DNA from: an uncultured Bacilli bacterium
GTDB lineage: Bacteria; Bacillota_I; Bacilli_A; RF39; UBA660
NCBI GenBank assembly: GCA_947629815.1
Contig: CANRFG010000005.1
Coordinates: forward strand, 1-59,482
Direction: 5' to 3'
DNA length: 59,482 nt
Part shown: one piece after another, positions 34,045-41,944 of the stretch
How the letters are laid out: each line of letters opens with the position of its first letter
Numbering within the stretch: position 1 is the stretch's first letter
Made by a program: the position numbers and the translations under genes
Notes under the pieces: model-generated
The model's input: the letters and a program-made list of their open reading frames with translations, nothing else
Database searches by the model: none
Told to the model about the DNA's origin: nothing

Positions 34045-36420
34045 ATGAAATGTAATAATTGTGGTTTTGAACATGTTAGTAGTGTAAATTTTTGTGTCAA
34101 TTGTGGTGAAAAAATATATCAAAATATAGATGGTGAAAATAAAACTAGTATTAGATCTACTGAACAACAATATTCTAAAAAAAATAAAAATAACAAAAGA
34201 AATCTATTTATTTTAGGGATTTTATTAATTGTAGTAATTGCCATTATAATATTTATAATATTTTTTAATAAAAAAAATGAATTTGAAGATCCTTTTGAAG
34301 ATATAAGTGATTTAACAATCAATTCGACTACATCTATAAATGATTATAAGACAATAAATTCATTTTCAAAAAAATTAGAAGATGATTATCAAAATGGAAA
34401 GTTATCGAGTGATGATTATGTAATGCAATTAGCATATGCAATATATGATTCTGATAAAATAAATTTGGAATACAAATCTTATAATCCTGATTTTAATGAA
34501 CCTAATCAATTATTTAAAATAGTTCAAGACAAATTGGATGAATTATCTAATGAAACATTAATATATATATTTAAAAAATATGCATTAAGTGATGTTAAAT
34601 GGGATTTCCCTGAAAATGATTCCACTTTAGAAACTAGTAATAAGAATTTATACAATTATAATGCTGTTCCATTAATTAATAGTGATTCAAACTTAAGTAA
34701 ACTTACTGATGTAAAGTTATCAAGTAATGGACATTTTTTAATTTATTATACAAAAGATGGTAAGAATGCTATAACTGATAATGATGCTGAAAATATTTCA
34801 TTGTTTTTAGAGACAATAGTTGATGCTTATAAATCAAAATATGGATTAGATTTTAAATATAAGCCACAATATGATTTGAATAGTCAATTGTCTATTATTA
34901 AAATTTTTTCTAATCAGGGAAAAGTTTCTTCATTATTAGAAAAAAATAATATAGATACTAAGTATATGAATACTGCAATGCCAGTATATATAATTGACAC
35001 TGATTCTGACAAAACAGGAGTATTAGGTTGTTATTTTCCACCATTTCCTTGGTTTTTGGAATCTATAATGGATATATATGGTATTTTTGATGATAGCTTG
35101 GGTGTATTAGAAGATACTTCAATAACAACTTATGCATTTCCATATTTTATAGTAGATTCAAAATTGAATAATTTTGATGATACAAAAATAGTTTTGGCAC
35201 ATGAACTATTCCATCATTATCAAAAATATATTTGTGGTAATGGTAGCTATAGTGAGTGTCCAAGTGGAAATTTTACAGTTGAGACAACTGCCGATGTTGC
35301 TGCAAGTGATGTAGTTGATGTGAATAAAATAGGGACTGCAATAAATGGCCATGCCGGGGTTTATATTACAGATGTTGAGTCAAGTATGGACAAGGTTGGA
35401 TATAAATATGGCGAAAGTAATATAGGATATGGTGCATTTGTTTTTGCTACAAATTATTCTAATCTAGTAGATAATGGTTTTACAAAAGTTTTTAATTCAA
35501 TAAAAAGTGCTAATGCCTTAAAATATTTATATGATAATTCAGATGGGAAGTATAAAGATATATTATTAACTACTGCTGAAAAAAATTTAACTTTAGATTA
35601 TAGTAATAAACTTTTAATTGGAAATTATCAAGGACTTCAATATTATCCATCCAATTATCAAGATATAGGTGTAAATGATATTAAGCAAACAAATAGTATT
35701 GTGTACTCAAGTATGCATTATTACTATATTAATCCTGCAAATTATGATACAAAATCTCAATTAAGTTTTAATGCTAATTCAGATTCTTTGACATTGTTAT
35801 TATTTGTTAAAGAAAATAATTCATATGAATACTTATATTCGCATACCTTAAATAAAGAATTTACAATTGATATTCAAGATTTTAGTTACTATGAACAAGT
35901 CGCATTTGCTATAGTTAATTCAGAGATAAATGGTTCTTTATCTTATACATATGAAATTAACAATAATGGAACAAAAAAACCAACTGTAACTGCTGAATCG
36001 TTAAACCTTAAAAAGATAGATGATATTTCAACTTTTACTTGTAGTAAAATAGAAGAAGATGATCAATATACAACAGTTCAGCAAGTCAAAATCTCGTTTG
36101 ATTCAAAAGATAAAATTTTTAATTTGTTTTTTAAAGGAACAATTCAAATGAAAAATTATGATCCAAATAATCCTACATTTTCTATATCAAAAAAAATTGT
36201 TTCAGGGTTGTTGAAAATCATGCAAAAAAAATATGAAAAACAATTTCAAAATTTCAAGCTTATAACACATGATAAAGATGATAAATATAGTGTAACATTT
36301 AAAATAACTAAAGATTATTATAAGGCATTAAATAATAGTTTTAATATAAATGGTGAAAGCAAAAATGACATAATTAAGTCAATTCGAAATAATGGATTTG
36401 CTTGTGAATATGAAAATTAG
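34045..36420 (+). CDS. Membrane protein with cytoplasmic zinc ribbon and extracellular HExxH metalloprotease-like domain
   Basis: 791 residues from the ATG at 34045, preceded by GAGGAG; the frame is open further upstream but those codons overlap the promoter. A zinc ribbon (C-x2-C at residues 3-6, C-x2-C at about 17-20) is followed by a basic linker, one membrane helix (about 52-74) and a large outer domain. There the zinc motif H386-E-L-F-H390 is followed by E413 in ETTADVAA, as in gluzincins. Further beta-rich segments reach the C-terminus, with C679-type and final cysteines present but unpaired by eye. No known family is recognised. Proteolysis of an outside substrate is inferred from the motif. 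It has its own strong promoter and terminator. Confidence 0.65.
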   Translation: MKCNNCGFEHVSSVNFCVNCGEKIYQNIDGENKTSIRSTEQQYSKKNKNNKRNLFILGILLIVVIAIIIFIIFFNKKNEFEDPFEDISDLTINSTTSINDYKTINSFSKKLEDDYQNGKLSSDDYVMQLAYAIYDSDKINLEYKSYNPDFNEPNQLFKIVQDKLDELSNETLIYIFKKYALSDVKWDFPENDSTLETSNKNLYNYNAVPLINSDSNLSKLTDVKLSSNGHFLIYYTKDGKNAITDNDAENISLFLETIVDAYKSKYGLDFKYKPQYDLNSQLSIIKIFSNQGKVSSLLEKNNIDTKYMNTAMPVYIIDTDSDKTGVLGCYFPPFPWFLESIMDIYGIFDDSLGVLEDTSITTYAFPYFIVDSKLNNFDDTKIVLAHELFHHYQKYICGNGSYSECPSGNFTVETTADVAASDVVDVNKIGTAINGHAGVYITDVESSMDKVGYKYGESNIGYGAFVFATNYSNLVDNGFTKVFNSIKSANALKYLYDNSDGKYKDILLTTAEKNLTLDYSNKLLIGNYQGLQYYPSNYQDIGVNDIKQTNSIVYSSMHYYYINPANYDTKSQLSFNANSDSLTLLLFVKENNSYEYLYSHTLNKEFTIDIQDFSYYEQVAFAIVNSEINGSLSYTYEINNNGTKKPTVTAESLNLKKIDDISTFTCSKIEEDDQYTTVQQVKISFDSKDKIFNLFFKGTIQMKNYDPNNPTFSISKKIVSGLLKIMQKKYEKQFQNFKLITHDKDDKYSVTFKITKDYYKALNNSFNINGESKNDIIKSIRNNGFACEYEN

Positions 36421-36439
36421 AAAATGGGTTTTCAATAAT

Positions 36440-36470
36440 AAACTATTGGTTTTAAATCAATAGTTTTTAT
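36440..36470 (+). terminator. Terminator after the zinc-ribbon protease-like gene
   Basis: AAACTATTGGTTT and AAATCAATAGTTT are near-perfect inverted arms followed by a T-run. Confidence 0.7.
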
Positions 36471-36523
36471 TATATTAGTTAAACATTTTAACTAAAAAAC
36501 ATATATTAATATAGGTGATTTAC

Positions 36524-36877
36524 ATGAACAAGAAAGATGAATTCAAAGAATTTGTTAAAAAAAATCCTTCATTAATTAAACATATAAAAACAGGAGATAT
36601 GTCATGGCAAAAATATTATGAAATATACGACTTATATGGAGAAGATGAAAATGCTTGGAAAGATTATATAAAAAAAGAAGAAGTAGTAGATACAGTTGCC
36701 ACTGCTTCAGCAACAGCAGGATTTTTATCTTGGTTAAAGACACTTGATTTGGATTCAATACAAAATGGAGTACAAAGTGTTCAAAGAGTTTTAAGTGTAC
36801 TTGGTGATTTTGGAGCAAAAGACACAAAAAAAGAAGAATATAAACCAAGACCTATGTATAAACATTTCGAAGATTAA
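36524..36877 (+). CDS. ylbD: YlbD-like putative spore coat protein
   Basis: 117 residues from the ATG at 36524, with AGGTGA upstream; a GTG at 36515 overlaps that site. The first 50 residues (EFKEFVKKNPSLIKHI, SWQKYYEIYDLYGED, W-K-D-Y) match the YlbD_coat family. The C-terminal half is low in conservation and ends in charged residues. The ylbD-ylbE-rsmD order is conserved in Bacillus (ylbD, ylbE, ylbF, ylbG, ylbH/rsmD). The coat role is taken from Bacillus. The stop overlaps the ylbE start by one base. Confidence 0.8.
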   Translation: MNKKDEFKEFVKKNPSLIKHIKTGDMSWQKYYEIYDLYGEDENAWKDYIKKEEVVDTVATASATAGFLSWLKTLDLDSIQNGVQSVQRVLSVLGDFGAKDTKKEEYKPRPMYKHFED

Positions 36878-37098
36878 TGATTTTAGAACTACAATTTAAA
36901 ATAAAAAATAATCCAAATTATCAAAAGTACATAAGAGAAAACTCATATTGGTATAAAATACTTAATAGGTCACCGGAAATGTTTAAAACATTTGAAGAAG
37001 AAGTAAAACATAATTATAGACTTAAATTTGCAGATAGAGTAGGAGATACATTAAAAACTATTGAAATGATTCAAAATGTACTATCAACATTAAAATAA
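36877..37098 (+). CDS. ylbE: YlbE-like protein
   Basis: 73 residues, soluble and helical. The pattern of a short N-terminal helix, then I-R-E-N-S-Y-W-Y-K-I-L-N-R-S-P near residue 19, then a Phe/Glu/Lys helix matches the YlbE-like family, which in Bacillus follows ylbD. Function unknown. Its start overlaps the ylbD stop (TAATG), so the two are coupled. Confidence 0.75.
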   Translation: MILELQFKIKNNPNYQKYIRENSYWYKILNRSPEMFKTFEEEVKHNYRLKFADRVGDTLKTIEMIQNVLSTLK

Positions 37099-37125
37099 GT
37101 GTGATAAAATTTAATTGGTGGTATT

Positions 37126-37659
37126 ATGAGAATCATAAGTGGAAAATACAAAGGAAAAAAAATAAATGGATTTGATATAGATGGAACAAGACCAACTATG
37201 GATAGAGTAAAAGAATCTTTATTTGCGATGATTCAAAACAATTTAAAAGATAGTATATGCTTAGATTTATTTGCAGGAACAGGTTCACTAGGAATAGAAG
37301 CACTAAGTTGTGGTGCGAAAGAATGTTATTTTGTTGATAATAATATAAAAGTTATAAAAATACTTGAAGAAAATACAAAAACAATAGAAAATTCAATTAT
37401 AATAAAAAATGACTTTGTGAATGCATTACAATATTTTTCTAAACAAAAAATAAAATTCGATATAATATTTTTAGACCCACCTTATAAATTAAACTTGATA
37501 AATCCATCAATAAAAATAATACTTGATAATAATTTACTAAAAGAAAATGGACTTATAATATGTGAATATGAAAGTGAAATCCTTAATATAGAAAACACCT
37601 TAAATATATACAAAGAAAGAAAATATGGAAGTAAAAAAATAGTTATTTTAAAAAAATAA
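37126..37659 (+). CDS. rsmD: 16S rRNA (guanine966-N2)-methyltransferase RsmD
   Basis: 177 residues, normal size. The opening MRIISGKYKGKKI, the RPTMDRVKESLFAM segment, SAM-binding LDLFAGTGSLGIEALSCGA and the catalytic FLDPPY are all present. It methylates G966 of 16S rRNA during 30S assembly. It sits downstream of ylbD-ylbE as in Bacillus, but coaD, which normally follows, is absent: the peptide-export locus begins instead. A TAAAAT at 37105-37110 six bases before the ribosome binding site may be its own promoter. Confidence 0.93.
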   Translation: MRIISGKYKGKKINGFDIDGTRPTMDRVKESLFAMIQNNLKDSICLDLFAGTGSLGIEALSCGAKECYFVDNNIKVIKILEENTKTIENSIIIKNDFVNALQYFSKQKIKFDIIFLDPPYKLNLINPSIKIILDNNLLKENGLIICEYESEILNIENTLNIYKERKYGSKKIVILKK

Positions 37660-37730
37660 TTATTTTTTTTTAAAAGTAAAAAGGAAAAAAATTAAACTTC
37701 TAGTATTTTATTTATAGGAGGTGAAAAAAT

Positions 37731-39800
37731 ATTAAAAAATATCCATTTATAAAACAAGATTCTAACAAAGATTGTGGTTGTGCATGTATAAGTATGATAA
37801 TAAATTATTATAAAGGTAATTTATCAATGGAAAGGATAAGAGAACTTACTAAAACAAATAAAAATGGCACAACTGCATATAACATTGTAGAAGCTTGTAA
37901 ACAAATAGGATTTTCTTCTAAAGGAATAAAAACAAAACTATCAAATATTACAAAAGAAAATATAGTTTTGCCTTGTATCGCACATGTTATAATAGATAAA
38001 AAATTTAAACACTTTATAGTCATATATAAAATAGATTTTAGTAAAAAGCAATTATTAATTGCAGACCCAATGAACAATATCAAAAAACTATCCTTCGCAG
38101 ATTTCGAAAAAATATTCGATGGTATTTTAATAATTCTTTATCCAATAAAAAAATTACCATTTGAGAAAAACATATCATTAACTGAGTTTATTATAAGTGT
38201 GATAAAAATGCATAGGACATTATTATTAAATATTGTAATTTTATCAGTTTTTGTAACTATGTTTTCTATAATTAGTTCATTTTATATAAAATATGTATTA
38301 GATGGATTAAGTAATGTTAATAATTTACTTTTAATATTTTTATTTTTCCTATTCATAAATTTATTTAAAATATTAAGTGATTTCTTTAGAAATAAAATAT
38401 TAATTTATTTAAATCAAAAAATTGATTTAAATCTTACAATAGAAACATTTAAGAAGATAATTTCACTTCCTTATAATTATTATCATTCAAGAACAACAGG
38501 AGATATAATATCAAGAATAAACGACTTGTCAAATGTAAGAAATATGGTAACAAAAGTATCATTATCTTTATTTATTGATTTACCCCTTGCTTTTATAACA
38601 TTTATAATATTTTGCTTTATAAATATAAAGCTATCTTTAATTTCTATAACTATAATAATATTATATCTATTAATAATAATGATATTTAAAAACACAATTA
38701 ACAATAACATTAATAATATTCAAATAAAAAAATCTGAAACAATGACAAATATGATAGAGTCAATAAGTAGTTTTGAAACAGTAAAAGGAATAAGTAATGA
38801 AGAAAAAATAAATACTACATTTGAAAATAAATATGTAAATTTACTAAAAAACACTTTCAAATTTGACAATATAAATAATATAATTTATATACTTAAAGAA
38901 CTCATTAATACTATTGGTTATTTAGTAATTATATTTATAGGTTCTAAAATGGTGATTTCAAATGAAATAACTATAGGAAGTTTGTTAGTATTTATCAATT
39001 TATCAAATTATTTCTTAGAGCCTATGAAAACAATAATAGATTTAAATTCAGAAATAAAAGAAGCAAAAAACTCACTAAAAAGAATTTTAGAAATATTTGT
39101 TGAAGAAAAAGAACTAGGATTTTTAGAAGACATTAAAGCAAATAATATAAATTTTAAAAACTTAAATTATTCGTATGATGACAAAAAATATGTATTAAAA
39201 AACATAAACTTAAAATTAACTAAAGGTAAGATACTAATATTAGGAGAAAGTGGTTCAGGAAAAAGTACATTATTTAAGCTTTTAATGAAATATTACGATG
39301 TACCTAAAAATAAAATTATAATCGATAATAATGATATTAATACATATAAAAAATCTGCTATAAAAAACAACATATCTTATATATCACAAAATGAAAATTT
39401 ATATACAGATTCAGTATTTAATAATTTAAAAATAAATAATAAAATAACAAACGAAGAAATAATAAAAATTTCTAAACTTTGTTATATAGATGAATTTTTA
39501 AATGAATTAGGATTAAATATGTTAATAGAAGAAAATGGTTATAATTTATCAGGAGGTCAAAGACAAAGAATAATTCTTGCTAGGGCACTTTTAAAAAAAT
39601 TTAAAATATTAATAATAGATGAAGGATTAAGTCAAATGGATATAAATCTAGAAAGAAAAATCTTAAAAAATATTTTTGATATTTATAAAAACAAAATGAT
39701 AATAGTTATTTCTCATAGATTAGATAATATGGACCTTTATGATAGAGTAATTGAACTTAAAAATGGACAAGTAATTAAGGATGTGTATAAAAATGGATAA
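37731..39800 (+). CDS. Peptidase-containing ABC transporter (C39 domain) for double-glycine peptides, apparent AUU start
   Basis: 689 residues if translation starts at ATT 37731. No ATG, GTG or TTG exists between an in-frame stop at 37722 and the essential residues, and AGGAGGTGA (GGAGG at 37717-37721) is correctly spaced for the ATT. N-terminal C39 peptidase: C15 in DCGCACISM, H94 in FKHFIVI and D112 in IADP form the triad. Six membrane helices lie at about 150-425. The nucleotide-binding domain has GESGSGKST (505-513), LSGGQRQR (606-613) and Walker B D630-E631. These proteins cut leader peptides after Gly-Gly and export the cargo. Two Gly-Gly peptides and an accessory protein follow. Starting at ATG 37794 would delete the catalytic Cys. 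Confidence 0.88.
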   Translation: MKKYPFIKQDSNKDCGCACISMIINYYKGNLSMERIRELTKTNKNGTTAYNIVEACKQIGFSSKGIKTKLSNITKENIVLPCIAHVIIDKKFKHFIVIYKIDFSKKQLLIADPMNNIKKLSFADFEKIFDGILIILYPIKKLPFEKNISLTEFIISVIKMHRTLLLNIVILSVFVTMFSIISSFYIKYVLDGLSNVNNLLLIFLFFLFINLFKILSDFFRNKILIYLNQKIDLNLTIETFKKIISLPYNYYHSRTTGDIISRINDLSNVRNMVTKVSLSLFIDLPLAFITFIIFCFINIKLSLISITIIILYLLIIMIFKNTINNNINNIQIKKSETMTNMIESISSFETVKGISNEEKINTTFENKYVNLLKNTFKFDNINNIIYILKELINTIGYLVIIFIGSKMVISNEITIGSLLVFINLSNYFLEPMKTIIDLNSEIKEAKNSLKRILEIFVEEKELGFLEDIKANNINFKNLNYSYDDKKYVLKNINLKLTKGKILILGESGSGKSTLFKLLMKYYDVPKNKIIIDNNDINTYKKSAIKNNISYISQNENLYTDSVFNNLKINNKITNEEIIKISKLCYIDEFLNELGLNMLIEENGYNLSGGQRQRIILARALLKKFKILIIDEGLSQMDINLERKILKNIFDIYKNKMIIVISHRLDNMDLYDRVIELKNGQVIKDVYKNG

Positions 39801-40233
39801 TATAGATATATATAATAATTCAAGTGTAATACTTTCAAGAAAAGTCCCTAAAAAAATAATAAGTTGGGTTACCATATTATGTTCATTTCTCATTTTCATA
39901 ATTATATTTGGAACTTTTATAAAATTTAGTAAATATGAAAATACAATAGGAATAGTAAATGGAAATACACTTACAGTTTTACTTGAACCAAACAAATTAA
40001 ATAACATTAAAAATAAATTATTTATAAAAAATAAACAATATGAATTTAAAGTAAAATCTATCAGTAAAGATTATGTAATATCTAATAATAAAAATTATTA
40101 TGAATTAATATTAGATTTGGATTTAGATGAAGAATATAAGATAAACAATAATATATTAGAAATAAGTATAGAATTAGAAAAAACAACACTATTAAAAGAA
40201 GCACTGAAATTTTTTAAGAAAGGAATGATTTGA
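39793..40233 (+). CDS. Minimal HlyD-like accessory protein of the peptide exporter
   Basis: 146 residues from ATG 39793 (ATG 39781 also possible, both overlapping the transporter's 3' end). A short cytoplasmic N-terminus and one membrane helix (about 22-44) are followed by an outer beta-rich domain with GIVNGNTLTVLLEP and KNYYELILDLDLD, similar to the barrel part of bacteriocin-secretion membrane fusion proteins. It lacks the long coiled-coil hairpin of full-size HlyD/MesE proteins (usually over 400 residues), so it is either a reduced form or a distinct family. Its position between transporter and precursor peptides, and the shared base with the first peptide gene, support a secretion role. 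Confidence 0.6.
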   Translation: MDNIDIYNNSSVILSRKVPKKIISWVTILCSFLIFIIIFGTFIKFSKYENTIGIVNGNTLTVLLEPNKLNNIKNKLFIKNKQYEFKVKSISKDYVISNNKNYYELILDLDLDEEYKINNNILEISIELEKTTLLKEALKFFKKGMI

Positions 40234-40373
40234 TGCAAAATTTAAGTAAAGAAGAACTTATGAAAGTACAAGGAGGAGGTATTACATTAGGAACAGGTTT
40301 ACTAATAGGAGCAGGAATAGTATTTTTAATAGGAGTAATTGATGGTTATATAAGGCCATTAAGATGCAATTAG
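40233..40373 (+). CDS. Double-glycine leader peptide 1 (bacteriocin or signal precursor)
   Basis: 46 residues. The leader MQNLSKEELMKVQGG fits the classic LSxxELxxIxGG pattern with Gly14-Gly15, so the C39 transporter should release a 31-residue peptide starting at Gly16. The core is hydrophobic and Gly-rich, with GxxxG-like spacing (ITLGTGLLIGAGIVFLIG), and ends DGYIRPLRCN with a single Cys. Its ATG overlaps the accessory protein's stop (TGATG) and AAGGA lies upstream. Class II bacteriocin-like by leader and composition; a pheromone role cannot be excluded. Confidence 0.8.
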   Translation: MQNLSKEELMKVQGGGITLGTGLLIGAGIVFLIGVIDGYIRPLRCN

Positions 40374-40382
40374 GAGGTGTAT

Positions 40383-40550
40383 ATGTTAGATTTAAATAAA
40401 AAACAATTATTAGAAATAGATGGTGGAAGTACAATATCAGGTGCTTTTATAACCTCTATTATTAAGGGAATAAGCTCTATATTTGATTTAGGTAAAGCCT
40501 TAGGGACTGCTATAAGAAGAATTGGAACTAAAACAATATGTCCGTTATAG
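40383..40550 (+). CDS. Double-glycine leader peptide 2 (bacteriocin or signal precursor)
   Basis: 55 residues. The leader MLDLNKKQLLEIDGG aligns position by position with that of peptide 1 (Leu4, Lys6, Leu9, Ile12, Gly14-Gly15). The predicted mature peptide has 40 residues, is cationic and amphipathic (SIIKGISSIFDLGKALG) and ends AIRRIGTKTICPL with a single Cys. AGGAGGTG directly precedes it and includes the stop codon of peptide 1. With peptide 1 it could form a two-peptide bacteriocin, but each could also act alone. Confidence 0.8.
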   Translation: MLDLNKKQLLEIDGGSTISGAFITSIIKGISSIFDLGKALGTAIRRIGTKTICPL

Positions 40551-40699
40551 TAAAAAATAAGAAGATAATACTAATAATATTTGGAATACTTACTTTACCT
40601 TTTACGATACCATTATTGCAAACAATAGGAAACATTATTTTTGAAGGTGGGAGATTAGTAGGTAATTTTATTAGGGCTTATTCTGGTATATGCATATAA
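40538..40699 (+). CDS. Small hydrophobic peptide 3 of the export locus (third cargo or immunity protein)
   Basis: 53 residues, starting inside peptide 2 (13-bp overlap, different frame). A basic start (KNKKIILIIFGIL) and a hydrophobic helix precede IIFEGGRLVGNFIRAYSGICI. It lacks a normal N-terminal double-glycine leader, yet its tail repeats the I-R-...-C ending of peptides 1 and 2 and has a Gly-Gly at residues 37-38. It may be a membrane immunity peptide, or a third product cut at the internal Gly-Gly. No separate strong ribosome binding site is seen, so expression probably depends on coupling. A terminator starts at its stop codon. Confidence 0.55.
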   Translation: MSVIVKNKKIILIIFGILTLPFTIPLLQTIGNIIFEGGRLVGNFIRAYSGICI

Positions 40700-40720
40700 C
40701 AAGCTTTTAAGCTTGTTTTT
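40698..40720 (+). terminator. Intrinsic terminator of the peptide-export locus
   Basis: AACAAGC / GCTTGTT with loop TTTTAA and a T-run. It overlaps the stop of peptide 3. Confidence 0.85.
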
Positions 40721-40778
40721 ATATTTATAGTTAATTTTATGTTTATATATAAAAATACATTGTTTTTTTAAATTTTGC

Positions 40779-40807
40779 TTGTAATATATAAAAACAAATG
40801 TTATAAT
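40779..40807 (+). promoter_or_regulatory. Promoter of rpsU
   Basis: TTGTAA (40779-40784), 17-bp spacer, TATAAT (40802-40807), 29 bp before the rpsU start. Confidence 0.7.
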
Positions 40808-40836
40808 ATTAGCGTCAGAGAAGGGAGGGATTATCA

Positions 40837-41031
40837 ATGTCTACAGTAGTTGTAAGAAATGGAAATGTTGATAGTGCATTGCGTACTATGAAACAAAAAA
40901 ATGCTAAAGATGGCCTCCTAAAACGCGTTAAAGAAAGAAGCGAAGGTTACATGAAACCTGGCGTAAAAAGAAGAAAAGCAAAAAAAGAAGGAATCAAAAA
41001 CAGTCGTAGGAGAGAAAGAATGTATAATTAG
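40837..41031 (+). CDS. rpsU: 30S ribosomal protein S21
   Basis: 64 residues, strongly basic, with the S21 pattern VVVRNGNVDSALRTMKQK and a C-terminal RRKAKKEGIKNSRRRERMYN tail. A GGGAGGG ribosome binding site precedes the ATG. S21 sits near the anti-Shine-Dalgarno end of 16S rRNA in the 30S subunit. The rpsU-yqeY pairing is conserved in Firmicutes. Confidence 0.95.
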   Translation: MSTVVVRNGNVDSALRTMKQKNAKDGLLKRVKERSEGYMKPGVKRRKAKKEGIKNSRRRERMYN

Positions 41032-41057
41032 AACCAACCTAGTAAGGTTCTTTTTTT
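41030..41057 (+). terminator. Intrinsic terminator overlapping the rpsU stop
   Basis: AGAACC (41030-41035) / GGTTCT (41046-41051), with an alternative inner AACCT/AGGTT pairing, followed by a seven-T run. Read-through to yqeY is possible since its ribosome binding site follows directly. Confidence 0.75.
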
Positions 41058-41073
41058 CAAAGAAAGGTGAAAT

Positions 41074-41514
41074 ATGAAAGAAAAAATATTAATAGATTTA
41101 AAAAATGCAATGAAAAATCAAAATAAAGATTTATTAAATGTAATAAGAATGGTTAAAGGTTCTATCCAAATGGAAGAAATAAAAGTAAAGCATGAACTTA
41201 ATGATGACGAAGTAATTACAATTATTGCAAGAGAAATAAAAACAAGAAAGGAATCTATTAAAGAATTTGAAAAAGGAAATAGACAAGATTTAATAGATAA
41301 AACAGCAAAAGAAATAGAAATACTTAATAAATATATGCCAGAACAATTAAGTGAAGAAGAAGTAAAAAAAGAAATAGATAAAGTAGTAGATGAATTAAAA
41401 CCTACATCTATTTCTGATATGGGAAAAGTAATGGGAAAATTAACTTCAATCTTAAAAGGAAAAGCAGATTTAGGTTTAGTAAATTCTATAGTAAGAGAAA
41501 AATTAAATAAATAA
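41074..41514 (+). CDS. yqeY: GatB/YqeY domain protein
   Basis: 146 residues, the usual YqeY length. Helical throughout with LLNVIRMVKGSIQMEEI, a central IIAREIKTRKESIKEFEKGNR segment and the C-terminal helical bundle ISDMGKVMGKLTSILKGKADLGLV shared with GatB, where it contacts tRNA. The precise role is unknown; it may affect tRNA-related amidotransferase activity. It follows rpsU in many Firmicutes. Confidence 0.93.
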   Translation: MKEKILIDLKNAMKNQNKDLLNVIRMVKGSIQMEEIKVKHELNDDEVITIIAREIKTRKESIKEFEKGNRQDLIDKTAKEIEILNKYMPEQLSEEEVKKEIDKVVDELKPTSISDMGKVMGKLTSILKGKADLGLVNSIVREKLNK

Positions 41515-41554
41515 AAAATTTTATAAAAATATTTGTTAGTAAAAAATAGTTTGA

Positions 41555-41610
41555 AAAAAGGTTAAGAAAATGGATGAAATGTTTTATTCCATAAATTAAC
41601 CTTTTTATTA
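41555..41610 (+). terminator. Terminator after yqeY
   Basis: The 11-bp arms AAAAAGGTTAA (41555-41565) and TTAACCTTTTT (41596-41606) enclose a 30-nt region with partial ATGG/CCAT pairing. Confidence 0.65.
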
Positions 41611-41900
41611 TGAAATAATGAAAATTTATTAGAAACTTATAATCTAATAAATTATTAGAAAGTGTAAAAATTAAAATTCTTATAATTTAAGAAAAGATTT
41701 GGAACATAAAATAGGTGATAGTGTAGTTGTTAAAGATAATACATTAAATTATGAACATGTTGATGAAAAGAATTATTAAGTTAATAAAATAGTTCCTTAG
41801 GTATTTTATATATATTTTTAGAATAAAGTATTAAGAACATTATAATTACATAATATTTTGTTTTTTATAATCAAAAAGTGATTCAAATAAAAAAAATTAT
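41611..41900. other. Non-coding stretch with an inverted repeat and a possible decayed ORF
   Basis: A perfect 10-bp inverted repeat AATTTATTAG / CTAATAAATT lies at 41623-41632 and 41644-41653. Further on, a short TTG-started frame (41699-41779) reads LEHKIGDSVVVKDNTLNYEH and stops soon after; it looks like the end of a small degraded gene rather than a working one. I see no other gene here. Confidence 0.3.
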
Positions 41901-41910
41901 AACAAAACAC

Positions 41911-41938
41911 TTGAAAAAACATATAATTATGATATAAT
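41911..41938 (+). promoter_or_regulatory. Promoter of rpsB-tsf
   Basis: TTGAAA (41911-41916), 16-bp spacer, TATAAT (41933-41938), about 108 bp before rpsB. Confidence 0.7.
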
Positions 41939-41944
41939 GTTTTT

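Noticed and set aside
41699-41779. Short TTG-started ORF reading KIGDSVVVKDNT
   Set aside because: There are only about 26 codons, no ribosome binding site and no coupling to neighbours; at most it is a gene remnant, so it is mentioned only within the non-coding stretch.
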